Below, piece after piece: positions 34,604-43,059 of a stretch of 64,000 bases of DNA. Source of the DNA: Brevibacillus brevis. Lineage in GTDB: Bacteria; Bacillota; Bacilli; Brevibacillales; Brevibacillaceae. A program made the translations under genes and the position numbers. Each line of letters starts with the position of its first letter. Position 1 is the stretch's first letter. The notes beneath the pieces were generated by a model that did no database searches, was not told the origin of the DNA, and saw only the letters and a list, made by a program, of their open reading frames with translations. The DNA lies in NCBI RefSeq assembly GCF_001039275.2, contig NZ_CP030117.1, positions 293,501-357,500 of the forward strand, given 5' to 3'.

Positions 34604-34621
34604 TATCTTTAATTTAAGATA
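34604..34621. promoter_or_regulatory. MhqR-type operator 2
   Basis: TATCTTTAATTTAAGATA, 77 bp downstream of operator 1 and 43 nt before mhqN; same half-sites ATCTT/AAGAT. Confidence 0.7.
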
Positions 34622-34663
34622 TTTAAAAGTGAATGAGATAGAAAAAATCGAGGAGGAAGTCCC

Positions 34664-35305
34664 ATGAGTGAATTCACTACCCTTGTAAAAAACAGAAGAT
34701 CCGCAAACAAGTTTCTAACGGACGTAACGATAACACCTGCTGATATCGATGAAATCATGTCGCTGGTCAAATTCGCACCATCTGCATTTAATTTGCAGCA
34801 TGCCCATTATGTAGTTGTCACCGATCCAGAAGCCAAAGAGCGTGTATATGAAGCCGCATATAGACAATATAAGGTGAAAACCGCTTCGGCAGTTGTGCTT
34901 GTATTTGGAGACAAGGAAGCATACCAAAGCGTAGAGCGCATCAATGAGGGGCTTCTTCATTTAGGGATCATGGATCAACGCGAGTACGATCACAACAATT
35001 CTTCAGTCAGAGCGATGTACGAGTCAGGAGGAGAGCAGTTCAAGCGCGATGAAGCGATCCGCAATGCCAATTTGTCCGCAATGCTGTTCATGCTCGCTGC
35101 AAAGGATAAAGGCTGGGATACGTGCCCGATGATCGGCTTCGATCCAGCAGCCGTCCAAGAGATAGCAAAGGTTCCGGACAGCTTTGTGCCAGCTCTGATG
35201 ATCACGATTGGAAAAGAGGATACATCCAGCCAGCGTGTCAGAGGATACCGCAAGCCCGTTGGAGAGTTCGTGAGCTACAACACATTCCAAGCAAGTAAAT
35301 CATAA
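34664..35305 (+). CDS. mhqN: Nitroreductase-family protein MhqN
   Basis: 213 residues. FMN-dependent nitroreductase fold: NRRSANKF, FAPSAFNLQHAHYVVVT and RDEAIRNANLSAMLFMLAAK, then KGWDTCPMIGFDP, closely like B. subtilis MhqN (YdfN). It probably reduces quinones or nitro compounds in the cytoplasm using NAD(P)H. Ideal GAGGAGG site. First gene of a quinone-stress operon with mhqO (19 nt behind) and mhqD. No MhqR gene lies in the window; the repressor must be elsewhere. Confidence 0.92.
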   Translation: MSEFTTLVKNRRSANKFLTDVTITPADIDEIMSLVKFAPSAFNLQHAHYVVVTDPEAKERVYEAAYRQYKVKTASAVVLVFGDKEAYQSVERINEGLLHLGIMDQREYDHNNSSVRAMYESGGEQFKRDEAIRNANLSAMLFMLAAKDKGWDTCPMIGFDPAAVQEIAKVPDSFVPALMITIGKEDTSSQRVRGYRKPVGEFVSYNTFQASKS

Positions 35306-35324
35306 TTTGAGGAGGCTGTTCAAA

Positions 35325-36275
35325 ATGACACAGCAAACAGCAGGAATTCACCATATCACGGCTTTTGTTACAAGCGCCCAAAATAACGTTGATTTTTACG
35401 CAGGTTTTCTCGGATTGCGCATGGTGAAAAAAACGATTAACTTCGATGCGCCAGATGTATATCATCTGTACTTCGGGAATGAGGTCGGCAGTCCAGGTAC
35501 CGCGATCACCTTTTTCCCGTGGGAATCTGGTCGCCGCGGACGCGTTGGCGGTGGGCAGGTAGGGTATACGACTTTCTTGATTCCGGTGGGGGCGTTTTCC
35601 TTCTGGGAGGATCGACTGAATAAATTCGGAATCGAGTACCGCCGCGTAGAGCGTTTTAACGAAACGTATCTGCAATTTACGGACAGAGACGGCTTACAGC
35701 TGGAGATCGTAGAACGTGAAGGCGGCCCAGCAAGCAAATGGTCCTTTGGCGGAGTACCGGCTGACAAGGCGATCAAAGGCTTCGGCGGTGCGATCTTGTA
35801 CAGCATGGCACCAGCCCATACTATGGATGTTCTCGAGAGACTAATGGGACTGACTAGAGTTGGCGAAGAAAACGGCCTTGTCCGCTTCCAGGCTCATGGC
35901 GATTTGGGTAATATCATTGACGTGAATGCCGAACCAATACCAAGAGGAGCAGGTGGCGCAGGTACGATCCACCATATCGCATGGCGTGCCATAGACGATC
36001 AGGATCACCAACTGTGGCAGCAGCGCGCGGCTCAATCCGGTCTCCATCCGACAGATATTATTGACCGTCAATATTTCAATGCCATCTACTTCCGCGAGCC
36101 AGGCGAGATTTTGTTTGAAATTGCGACAGATCCTCCGGGCTTTGAACGAGATGAGCCATTTGACACATTGGGTGAAAAACTGATGCTCCCCGAGTGGTAT
36201 GAGCCACGTCGTGCCCAGATTGAGCAAGGCTTGCCGCCGATTACAGTCAGAGTGTTGGAGGAAGATAAATCATGA
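35325..36275 (+). CDS. mhqO: Ring-cleaving dioxygenase MhqO (glyoxalase fold)
   Basis: 316 residues with two vicinal-oxygen-chelate modules (about 5-130 and 150-290). Metal ligands are visible: GIHHITAFV (His), TIHHIAWRA (His) and GEILFEIATDPPGF (Glu). Bacillus MhqA/E/O proteins open hydroquinone or catechol rings. Start ATG 35325 with GAGGAGG upstream; an in-frame start 18 nt earlier overlaps the ribosome site. It overlaps mhqD by 4 bp. Confidence 0.93.
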   Translation: MTQQTAGIHHITAFVTSAQNNVDFYAGFLGLRMVKKTINFDAPDVYHLYFGNEVGSPGTAITFFPWESGRRGRVGGGQVGYTTFLIPVGAFSFWEDRLNKFGIEYRRVERFNETYLQFTDRDGLQLEIVEREGGPASKWSFGGVPADKAIKGFGGAILYSMAPAHTMDVLERLMGLTRVGEENGLVRFQAHGDLGNIIDVNAEPIPRGAGGAGTIHHIAWRAIDDQDHQLWQQRAAQSGLHPTDIIDRQYFNAIYFREPGEILFEIATDPPGFERDEPFDTLGEKLMLPEWYEPRRAQIEQGLPPITVRVLEEDKS

Positions 36276-36889
36276 ATTTGAAGCATATTTTTCGAAAAGG
36301 AACCGATTCAGAAGCACCGACACTGTTGCTGCTTCACGGAACGGGCGGAGATGAAAACGACCTCTTGCCACTGGTCAATCGCATTTATCCAGGCGCTTCT
36401 GTTCTGAGTGTCCGTGGGAATGTTCTCGAAAACGGCATGCCGCGATTTTTCCGACGCCTAGCAGAGGGGGTTTTTGACGAAGAGGATTTGGTCTACCGAA
36501 CGCAGGAGCTGCATGAGTTTTTGGATCAGGCGGCGGTTACGTATCTGATCGAGCGAGATAATATCGTGGCAGTCGGCTATTCGAACGGAGCGAATATCGC
36601 AGGGAGTCTCCTGTTCCATTACCCGAATCCGCTAAAAGGGGCGATTCTTTATCACCCAATGGTTCCACGACGTGGGATCGCTCTGCCTGATATGTCAGCC
36701 ATCCCGGTGTTCATCGGAGCGGGCACGAACGATCCGATCTGTACTGCACAAGAGACGGAGGAGCTGAACCAAATACTGACAGAAGCAGGTGCTGATGTGA
36801 CTGTGCATTGGGATTCGTACGGTCATCAGTTGACGGTGAAGGAAGTAGAGGCTTCGGCCAAGTGGTTTACAGAGATGTTTCGCAAGTAA
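36272..36889 (+). CDS. mhqD: Carboxylesterase/phospholipase-type hydrolase MhqD
   Basis: 205-residue alpha/beta-hydrolase of the carboxylesterase/thioesterase (Abhydrolase_2) type: LLLLHGTGGDENDLLPL, nucleophile elbow AVGYSNGANIA (Ser), GAGTNDPICT (Asp) and SYGHQLT (His). In B. subtilis it is coregulated with the dioxygenase and gives hydroquinone resistance; its natural substrate is not settled. Start overlaps the mhqO stop (ATGA). Confidence 0.92.
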   Translation: MNLKHIFRKGTDSEAPTLLLLHGTGGDENDLLPLVNRIYPGASVLSVRGNVLENGMPRFFRRLAEGVFDEEDLVYRTQELHEFLDQAAVTYLIERDNIVAVGYSNGANIAGSLLFHYPNPLKGAILYHPMVPRRGIALPDMSAIPVFIGAGTNDPICTAQETEELNQILTEAGADVTVHWDSYGHQLTVKEVEASAKWFTEMFRK

Positions 36890-36901
36890 TCGATGAATAA
36901 C

Positions 36902-36935
36902 AAGAGCGGCGGGCTTAGGTGTCTGCCGCTTTTTT
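36902..36935 (+). terminator. Terminator of the mhq operon
   Basis: AGCGGC ... GCCGCT stem and TTTTTT tail, 15 nt past mhqD. Confidence 0.85.
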
Positions 36936-37176
36936 GTGTGCGCAACCTGCTGTTTTTCCGGGAAAAGAGCATGTTTCCCGCAGATTTAATCAGATGTGTA
37001 AGAGTCTGCAAGAGCCAGCAGGATTCGTTCATCCCTTGTTCATATTGCTTCTTTACGATTGATCCACGTAGATAGGCGCAAGCCAGTGACGATTTGCAGG
37101 ATGGTAGACAAGTGAGTATCATTCAAAATAATGAAGCAGGAGAACCAGAGGGCGGAGTAACAAGGGGGCCAGCTTG

Positions 37177-37857
37177 ATGAAACTGACGATTCTGATTGCA
37201 GATGACGACCCACACGTACGTGAGCTATTGCGGTTTTACTTAGCAAAAGAGGGATACAACGTCTTGGCTTGTGTGGATGGAAATGAGGCTTCGGAGCTGT
37301 TGGAACAGGAATCTGTCCAGCTCGCCATCGTGGATGTGATGATGCCAGGCAAAAACGGCTGGGAGCTGTGCCGGGAGATCCGGGAATTTTACGACCTCCC
37401 TGTCATTATGCTAACGGCAAAGGGAGAGGTGCGGGATAAGGAAAAAGGCTTTTTGGCGGGGACGGATGATTATTTGACCAAGCCATTTGAGCCTACCGAA
37501 TTGCTGTACCGCATCAAGGCCTTGCTGCGTCGCTATCAGATGGTCAGCAAACAAATCATCGTCATAAACGATACTGTCATCGATCGGATCAGCCATGTCG
37601 TGAAGGTAAAAGATGAGTTGATTCATTTACCGTTAAAGGAATTTGAACTGCTTGCCCAGCTTGCCAGTTTTCCTGATCGGATTTTTACTCGGGATCAACT
37701 GTTGGAATTCGTGTGGGGCGGCGATACTGAGAGCGATAGTCGTACCATCGATGTGCATATTAAGCGGCTGCGAGATAAATTTACGGAGAAAACAAATGAC
37801 TTTGTCATTTCTACCGTTCGCGGCTTAGGCTACAAGCTGGAGGTACGAGGCACGTGA
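37177..37857 (+). CDS. hssR: OmpR-family response regulator, HssR-like
   Basis: 226 residues: receiver domain (about 1-115; acidic pocket ADDD, phospho-acceptor Asp in AIVDVMMPGKNG, Lys in LTKPFEP) and winged-helix DNA-binding domain (about 130-225; HLPLKEFELLAQLAS, SRTIDVHIKRLRDK). The name follows the partner kinase, which resembles heme sensor HssS. Known HssR activates the heme exporter hrtAB; no hrt genes lie here. The ATG at 37177 is 8 nt after AGGGGG; the TTG directly before it is less likely. Confidence 0.82.
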   Translation: MKLTILIADDDPHVRELLRFYLAKEGYNVLACVDGNEASELLEQESVQLAIVDVMMPGKNGWELCREIREFYDLPVIMLTAKGEVRDKEKGFLAGTDDYLTKPFEPTELLYRIKALLRRYQMVSKQIIVINDTVIDRISHVVKVKDELIHLPLKEFELLAQLASFPDRIFTRDQLLEFVWGGDTESDSRTIDVHIKRLRDKFTEKTNDFVISTVRGLGYKLEVRGT

Positions 37858-39263
37858 AATCTCTCTACGTCCGGGTAGTTCTTACCTTCGTCGCAATTGT
37901 ACTGATCAGTGGCACACTTGGATTTTTGTTGGCAAATGAGTATTATCAACGAAATTTGCGTGCTTATAATGAGCAAAAAATCACGAGCATCGGCCAGCAA
38001 ATAATCGATTTGTACGAGCATAAATCCACACTCGACCTGCCCGCTTACATGACCCACGTAGCCAATTTGAATTTTCAGATGTATCTCGTGGATGAGAATG
38101 GCGAAGTAAGTCAATTCGGAGCACCTTTTCGCGATCAGCAGATAGAGCCTGCCATCGTGCAAAAAGTGCTGGCGGGTGAGACTTACAGAGGGATTACAGA
38201 AGAACAGCACGGTTTGTTTGTGACCGGATTTTTTGAGAATACATTAAAAAACAGCATTGGCTTGCCGCTTACAGCAGAAGGGAAAAAATACGCCCTGTTT
38301 GTACGGCCAAATATTGAGCAGCAGTTTGGTGAGGTGCATATTATGTTTGCCTTGCTGTTGGCCGCGATGTTTGTGCTTAGCCTAATCCTGATCTTGATAT
38401 TTACCCGTTATTTGGTGAAGCCGATCGAGAAGCTAAGCCATGCGACCAAAAGGCTGGCAGAAGGCCAGTACGACATCCACCTGGACATCGCTCGCCGGGA
38501 CGAAATCGGCGAGTTGGCCATGCATTTTGCCAGGATGACAGAGTCACTCAAACAACTCGACGAGATGCGCCAAGAGTTTGTCTCCAATGTCTCTCATGAA
38601 ATCCAATCTCCATTAACATCGATCCAAGGCTTTTCTCAAGCCATCCGCAGCGGTGGTGTGACAAACGAGCAGCGGGAAACGTACTTGACTATCATCGAAG
38701 AGGAGAGCAGGCGGCTGTCTTCCTTGAGCAAGCAACTGTTGACGCTTGCTTCCCTGGACAAAGAGACAGGTCTGTACGAACCGACCCGTTTTCGTCTGGA
38801 TGAGCAGATCAGGCAAGTCCTCTTAGTTTTGCAGCATCAGTGGCAACAAAAAAAGCTCGTGATGGAGCTGACTTTACCGGAGACCTTCATCGTCGGTGAC
38901 AAGCAGTTGCTCAATCAAGTATGGATGAACCTGCTTTCCAACAGTATCAAATTCACCCCAACGGCTGGCTCTATTTACATTACGATACAGAAGGATACGC
39001 GAATCGTCGTGACCATTCGGGATACGGGGATCGGCATGTCAGAAGAAGAGCAGGAGCATGTCTTTGACCGTTTTTACAAAGGAGACAAGTCACGCAATCG
39101 AGAAGCCACGGGAAGCGGTCTCGGTCTTTCTATCGTGCAAAAAATTTTGCAGGTCGCAAAAGGCAGCATTCACATTCAAAGTCGGATAGGCGAAGGGACA
39201 ACGGTCACGGTCAGCCTACCGACGGGTGAACAGCCTACTGCGCGAACGACAAACGAAGCATAA
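37854..39263 (+). CDS. hssS: Sensor histidine kinase, HssS-like
   Basis: 469 residues: membrane helix (about 8-28), extracellular sensor (about 30-162), second helix (about 163-185), HAMP (about 186-238), HisKA with His248 in VSHEIQSPLTSI, and HATPase_c (NLLSNSIKF, DTGIGMS, GSGLGLSIVQ). The sensor contains LFVTGFFENTLKNSIGLPL and ALFVRPNIEQQFGE, which match the Staphylococcus HssS sensor well, so heme or membrane damage by heme is the probable signal. GTG start overlaps the regulator stop (GTGA). Confidence 0.85.
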   Translation: MKSLYVRVVLTFVAIVLISGTLGFLLANEYYQRNLRAYNEQKITSIGQQIIDLYEHKSTLDLPAYMTHVANLNFQMYLVDENGEVSQFGAPFRDQQIEPAIVQKVLAGETYRGITEEQHGLFVTGFFENTLKNSIGLPLTAEGKKYALFVRPNIEQQFGEVHIMFALLLAAMFVLSLILILIFTRYLVKPIEKLSHATKRLAEGQYDIHLDIARRDEIGELAMHFARMTESLKQLDEMRQEFVSNVSHEIQSPLTSIQGFSQAIRSGGVTNEQRETYLTIIEEESRRLSSLSKQLLTLASLDKETGLYEPTRFRLDEQIRQVLLVLQHQWQQKKLVMELTLPETFIVGDKQLLNQVWMNLLSNSIKFTPTAGSIYITIQKDTRIVVTIRDTGIGMSEEEQEHVFDRFYKGDKSRNREATGSGLGLSIVQKILQVAKGSIHIQSRIGEGTTVTVSLPTGEQPTARTTNEA

Positions 39264-39289
39264 CGAAGCGAAGCAAGGGAGTGATTTCC

Positions 39290-39730
39290 ATGAATATCGG
39301 CATGCGTGTTCTCGCCGCAGTCATATCCGCTTTCATTACCGGTCTGTATGCTGCGTTGATCATCTACATTTATCGTGATCCAAGCGCGCCGTACGGGTTC
39401 GGACAAGAGTATTTGCTGGGTGTGTTCTTAAGCATGGCAATGAACCTGATTGTCTTCGTATGGCTGTCGGTATTCGTGGACTGGATAGTGAGTCGATTGC
39501 ACTTGAACAGGTGGAAAAAATACGCTGTGCGTTTCGGGGGATATGCTGTCATCGGCTATGTGCCTGTGTTTTTTCAATGGCTAATGAGTGTTGATCCACA
39601 TGCTAAATTGTTTTATCCGCAGGCAACGGTGTCTGTGTTCGCCAGTATATGTTACTTCCTTATATTTGTGGGAATAGAGGCGGTCGGGAAGGGGTTTACC
39701 CGGAAAACGAGTGTAAATCACCATTGTTAA
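39290..39730 (+). CDS. Small four-helix membrane protein, unknown
   Basis: 146 residues, about four membrane helices (near 5-25, 38-65, 80-100 and 115-138), cytoplasmic basic ends. It starts 26 nt after the kinase gene with AAGGGAG upstream, so it is probably part of the two-component operon, where HrtAB would be expected in other species. No family recognised and no ABC motifs. Confidence 0.72.
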   Translation: MNIGMRVLAAVISAFITGLYAALIIYIYRDPSAPYGFGQEYLLGVFLSMAMNLIVFVWLSVFVDWIVSRLHLNRWKKYAVRFGGYAVIGYVPVFFQWLMSVDPHAKLFYPQATVSVFASICYFLIFVGIEAVGKGFTRKTSVNHHC

Positions 39731-39756
39731 TCAAATGTTTAAAATGCGGGAGAAAT

Positions 39757-39785
39757 AAAAAAGCCCGAGCAATCAGGTAGCTCGG
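39757..39785 (-). terminator. Terminator of cadC
   Basis: CCGAGC/GCTCGG stem with TTTTTT on the minus strand; the upstream arm overlaps the last codons of cadC. Confidence 0.85.
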
Positions 39786-40147
39786 ACAATGGTTTTCTGT
39801 TCTTTGGCGTGTTCAATCCCCGCAGATATGAGATGGCGTACATGATCATCATCCAACGAGTAAAAAACGAGCTTTCCTTCTTTGCGGTACTTGGCTAGTC
39901 CCATGTTGCGAAGAAGCCGCAGATGGTGGGAGGTGTTAGCGATCGAGCTTCCGATGATAGCAGCCACATCACAGACACAGAGCTCGTCTTCCATCGAGAG
40001 GATGTGAATGATTTTGGCGCGGGTGTCATCGGCCAACGCCTTGAAGATTTTTGCTACCCCTTCTGATTCTGTGGCGAACGCCTTTAACCGATTTACTTTT
40101 TCCTCATCAAAACATTGGATTTCACAGATGTCATCCACTGGAACCAT
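39773..40147 (-). CDS. cadC: CadC-type ArsR-family metal-sensing repressor
   Basis: 124 residues. Closely resembles S. aureus CadC: DICEIQCFDEEKVNRL at the N-terminus and ELCVCDVAAIIG in the DNA-binding helix. The four thiolates that bind Cd/Pb/Bi are all present (Cys8, Cys12, Cys57, Cys59). HHLRLLRNMGLAKYRKEGK is the recognition helix and wing. It should repress cadA until soft metals bind. GAGG lies unusually close to the ATG (40147), and GTG directly before it is also possible. Divergent from a zinc-ribbon membrane protein and cadA. Confidence 0.92.
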   Translation of the reverse strand: MVPVDDICEIQCFDEEKVNRLKAFATESEGVAKIFKALADDTRAKIIHILSMEDELCVCDVAAIIGSSIANTSHHLRLLRNMGLAKYRKEGKLVFYSLDDDHVRHLISAGIEHAKEQKTIVRAT

Positions 40148-40162
40148 CACCTCATGCTCTAC

Positions 40163-40185
40163 AATGTCCTACTATTATAGACATT
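40163..40185. promoter_or_regulatory. Inverted repeat over the cadC promoter
   Basis: AATGTC-11-GACATT. On the minus strand it covers TATAAT (with TTTTCA 17 bp upstream), so it could serve CadC self-repression; it does not resemble the staphylococcal cadO. Confidence 0.5.
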
Positions 40186-40289
40186 CGCGGAGAAAGTGAA
40201 AAGGAAAAACGACATTTTCATGGCAGTGTAGTGTCCCTCTCTGTTTTCGTGTAAGATGAACATGATCCAAGAAATGGGGAGAGAATACC

Positions 40290-40586
40290 ATGAGTGCGCA
40301 ACCAAAGTGCCCGAAGTGCCGTTCTGCAAAGATCGATTTGACGGAATCGATCAATAAGCCATTATACATAACCATTTATGTAGCGGTTTTGGCAGTGCTT
40401 GCCTTGATCGGCATTTCGGTGAAAGGGACTCCTGTCATCTTTTTGTTCCTCGGACTATCAGGGGCCTTTATTCTGTTTGCCGTTCGTCTTGCCTTAGAAA
40501 AGCGTAAAGTAATCAAGTGCAAATGTCTGGACTGTGGGGAGCGTTGGCAGACTACCCCAGCACCAGTAGAAGCCCGTACCAAGTAA
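40290..40586 (+). CDS. Two-helix membrane protein flanked by CxxC pairs
   Basis: 98 residues: N-terminal CPKC, two membrane helices (about 27-46 and 48-68), then CKCLDCGERW. The four to five Cys on one side of the membrane would make a zinc ribbon split by the membrane hairpin. Function unknown; it lies between cadC and cadA on the cadA strand but has its own terminator. GGGGAGAG precedes the start. Confidence 0.72.
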   Translation: MSAQPKCPKCRSAKIDLTESINKPLYITIYVAVLAVLALIGISVKGTPVIFLFLGLSGAFILFAVRLALEKRKVIKCKCLDCGERWQTTPAPVEARTK

Positions 40587-40587
40587 C

Positions 40588-40615
40588 AAGACTCCTAGTA
40601 ATAGGGGTCTTTTTC
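40588..40615 (+). terminator. Terminator before cadA
   Basis: AAGACTCCTA-GTA-ATAGGGGTCTT then Ts. Confidence 0.8.
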
Positions 40616-40648
40616 TTTATTCTCGATCTGTAAAAAAATGGACGAAAT

Positions 40649-40668
40649 ATTCAAATCAATTCTTGAAC
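40649..40668. promoter_or_regulatory. Possible CadC operator of cadA
   Basis: ATTCAAATCAATTCTTGAAC shares its outer half-sites (ATTCAAAT and TTGA) with the staphylococcal cad operator. TATAAT follows at 40689-40694. Confidence 0.45.
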
Positions 40669-40775
40669 GAACCTGAAGGATAAGATAATATAATAATTAA
40701 ATATTTGTTTGAATGTTTGTGGATTGATTTCATTCGAAGCAGGGCAAAATAGATGCTTGGAAAAGGTGAGAACAG

Positions 40776-43007
40776 ATGGCAGAAGAACGAAAAAAAGATG
40801 AGTGTTGCAGTGGGCATCAATGCGGAAGTGAGCATAAGCATGCTGGTAAAATTCTCACGGTTCTCGAGCCTGCGGCTGCGGCAACAGAAAGCGCAGGCAT
40901 TCTTTCTTCACAAGCTGTTGTCTATCGCGTTACAGGTATGGATTGCAGTTCGTGCGCTAAATCGCTGGAAAAGCATATGCAGACGTTGCCTGCCGTAAAA
41001 GAGGTAAACGTGAACTTTTCCACGGGTAAAATGCAGCTCGTCGCGGATGGGCTGGGAGAAGATGCGGTGGTCAAGGAAGTCGCCAAGGCTGGATACAGCG
41101 CCATGCTGCTTACGAGGCGCACGGCCAAAGCCGTACCGAAAACGGATCAAGCAGGGACGGCACTGACAACGATTTCCGGTGTGCTGTTGGCTCTCGGTTT
41201 TTTAGGTTCCTTATCGCCTAGCATATCTCCGCTGGTCGTTACTGTTCTCTATGCGTTGTCGATCATAAGTGGCGGCTACCGGCCTGCGCGCAGTGCTTTT
41301 TACGCGATGAAAAGTGGTTCACTGGATATGAACGTATTGATGTCTGTAGCGGCTGTAGGAGCAGCATTAATCGGTGAGTGGCTGGAGGGCGCGACGGTTG
41401 TCTGGCTTTTTTCCATTGGAAACCTGCTGCAAACCAAGTCGATTGAAAAAACGCGCGACTCCATACGCAATCTGATGGATTTGGCTCCGCCTGAGGCATG
41501 GGTCAAGGTGGGAGAGTCTCTTACCCGCAAGTCAGTTGAGGACATTGCTGTCGGCCAAGTCATCGTAGTGAAGCCGGGAGAGAAAATCCCACTGGATGGT
41601 GTGATTGTACACGGGACATCGAGCGTCAATCAGGCCCCGATTACAGGTGAATCGATTCCCGTAGATAAGCTGGTCGGCGACAGTGTTTTTGCAGGGAGTG
41701 TCAACGAAAGCGGCGCGGTGGAGATTGAAGTAACAAAGCTGGTGGAGGATACAGCGATTGCCAGAATCATTCATCTCGTGGAGGAAGCGCAGGAGAAAAA
41801 AGCGCCTACTCAGGCATTCGTCGACAAATTCGCCGCGATCTACACGCCCATCGTGCTCGTGCTTGCTTTGCTCGTGATTGTATTCCCGCCATTACTCGGG
41901 CTCGGTACCTGGGGAGAATGGTTCTACAGAGGGCTTGAGCTGCTGGTTATTGCTTGCCCGTGCGCATTGGTTATTTCCACGCCAGTTGCGATTGTATCCG
42001 CGATTGGAAACGCAGCGAGAAACGGCGTCCTGATCAAGGGCGGTACGTTTTTGGAAAAGGCAGGAGCGATCACTGCCATTGCCTTCGATAAAACGGGCAC
42101 ATTGACGGAAGGGAAGCCACAGGTTGCAGCGGTTATCGAGATGGAGGGAAGCGAAGACGAAGTATTGTCGATCGCCAGAACGATTGAAGAGCGTTCTTCC
42201 CATCCGATTGCACAAGCGATCCTCACCTATGCGAAACAAAAGCAGGTTGCTTCCCAGAGTGGGCAAGATTTCAAGGCGATCGTCGGAAAAGGGGCGAGTG
42301 CTGTCATTGGAACCGAAACATTTTATGCAGGGAAGCCCGCTCTGTTTCAAGAGCTGGGAGTCGATCTGTCGGCATGGCAAACGAAAATCGAGTCATTACA
42401 AAGTGAAGGACATACACTGGTGGTTATCGGTACCGCAACGAAATTGATCGGGATGATTGCCGTTGCCGATACCATTCGTGAGATTACGGTTAGTGCGATT
42501 GGCAAGCTCAAGGCCGCAGGTATCGAAGACATCGTGATGCTGACAGGTGACAATGCAGGTACGGCGAAAAAGGTCGCGAGTCAGACTGGTGTGAGCCGTT
42601 ATTTTGCAGAGCTGCTGCCACAAGATAAGGTAGAAGCGGTCAAGCGACTACAGCAAGAAGGCAAGGTCGTCGCCATGGTGGGTGACGGGATCAACGATGC
42701 GCCTGCTCTCGCATCAGCTGACTTGGGGATTGCCATGGGTGGAGCTGGCACCGATACGGCAATGGAAACCGCTGATATCGTACTGATGGCTGACAATCTC
42801 GAAAAGCTGCCGCACACGATGAAGGTCAGCAGAAAAGCACTCGCGATTATCAAGCAAAACATCTGGTTTTCGATCATCGTGAAGCTGGTCGCACTCGTGT
42901 TGATCTTCCCAGGCTATCTAACCTTGTGGCTGGCGGTACTCAGTGACACAGGAGCCGCATTGCTGGTCATCTTAAACAGCATGAGACTCTTGCGAATGAA
43001 GGACTAA
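40776..43007 (+). CDS. cadA: Cd/Zn/Pb-exporting P-type ATPase CadA
   Basis: 743 residues. A Cys/His-rich head (ECCSGHQCGSEHKHAG), one HMA domain with GMDCSSCA (54-60), transmembrane metal site CPC (394-396), phosphorylation motif DKTGT (Asp438), TGE dephosphorylation loop (PITGES) and hinge GDGINDAPALASADLG. It pumps soft divalent metals out of the cell using ATP. Start after AAAAGGTGAG. The CadC gene nearby and the operator-like site upstream support metal induction. Confidence 0.95.
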   Translation: MAEERKKDECCSGHQCGSEHKHAGKILTVLEPAAAATESAGILSSQAVVYRVTGMDCSSCAKSLEKHMQTLPAVKEVNVNFSTGKMQLVADGLGEDAVVKEVAKAGYSAMLLTRRTAKAVPKTDQAGTALTTISGVLLALGFLGSLSPSISPLVVTVLYALSIISGGYRPARSAFYAMKSGSLDMNVLMSVAAVGAALIGEWLEGATVVWLFSIGNLLQTKSIEKTRDSIRNLMDLAPPEAWVKVGESLTRKSVEDIAVGQVIVVKPGEKIPLDGVIVHGTSSVNQAPITGESIPVDKLVGDSVFAGSVNESGAVEIEVTKLVEDTAIARIIHLVEEAQEKKAPTQAFVDKFAAIYTPIVLVLALLVIVFPPLLGLGTWGEWFYRGLELLVIACPCALVISTPVAIVSAIGNAARNGVLIKGGTFLEKAGAITAIAFDKTGTLTEGKPQVAAVIEMEGSEDEVLSIARTIEERSSHPIAQAILTYAKQKQVASQSGQDFKAIVGKGASAVIGTETFYAGKPALFQELGVDLSAWQTKIESLQSEGHTLVVIGTATKLIGMIAVADTIREITVSAIGKLKAAGIEDIVMLTGDNAGTAKKVASQTGVSRYFAELLPQDKVEAVKRLQQEGKVVAMVGDGINDAPALASADLGIAMGGAGTDTAMETADIVLMADNLEKLPHTMKVSRKALAIIKQNIWFSIIVKLVALVLIFPGYLTLWLAVLSDTGAALLVILNSMRLLRMKD

Positions 43008-43009
43008 AT

Positions 43010-43048
43010 AAAAAGGGAGATGAGCTGTCGAAGCTCTCTCCCTTTTTT
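43010..43048. terminator. Bidirectional terminator
   Basis: AAAAGGGAGATGAGCT/AGCTCTCTCCCTTTT with one mismatch, between convergent cadA and the ABC gene. Confidence 0.9.
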
Positions 43049-43059
43049 CTGTATCAGGT

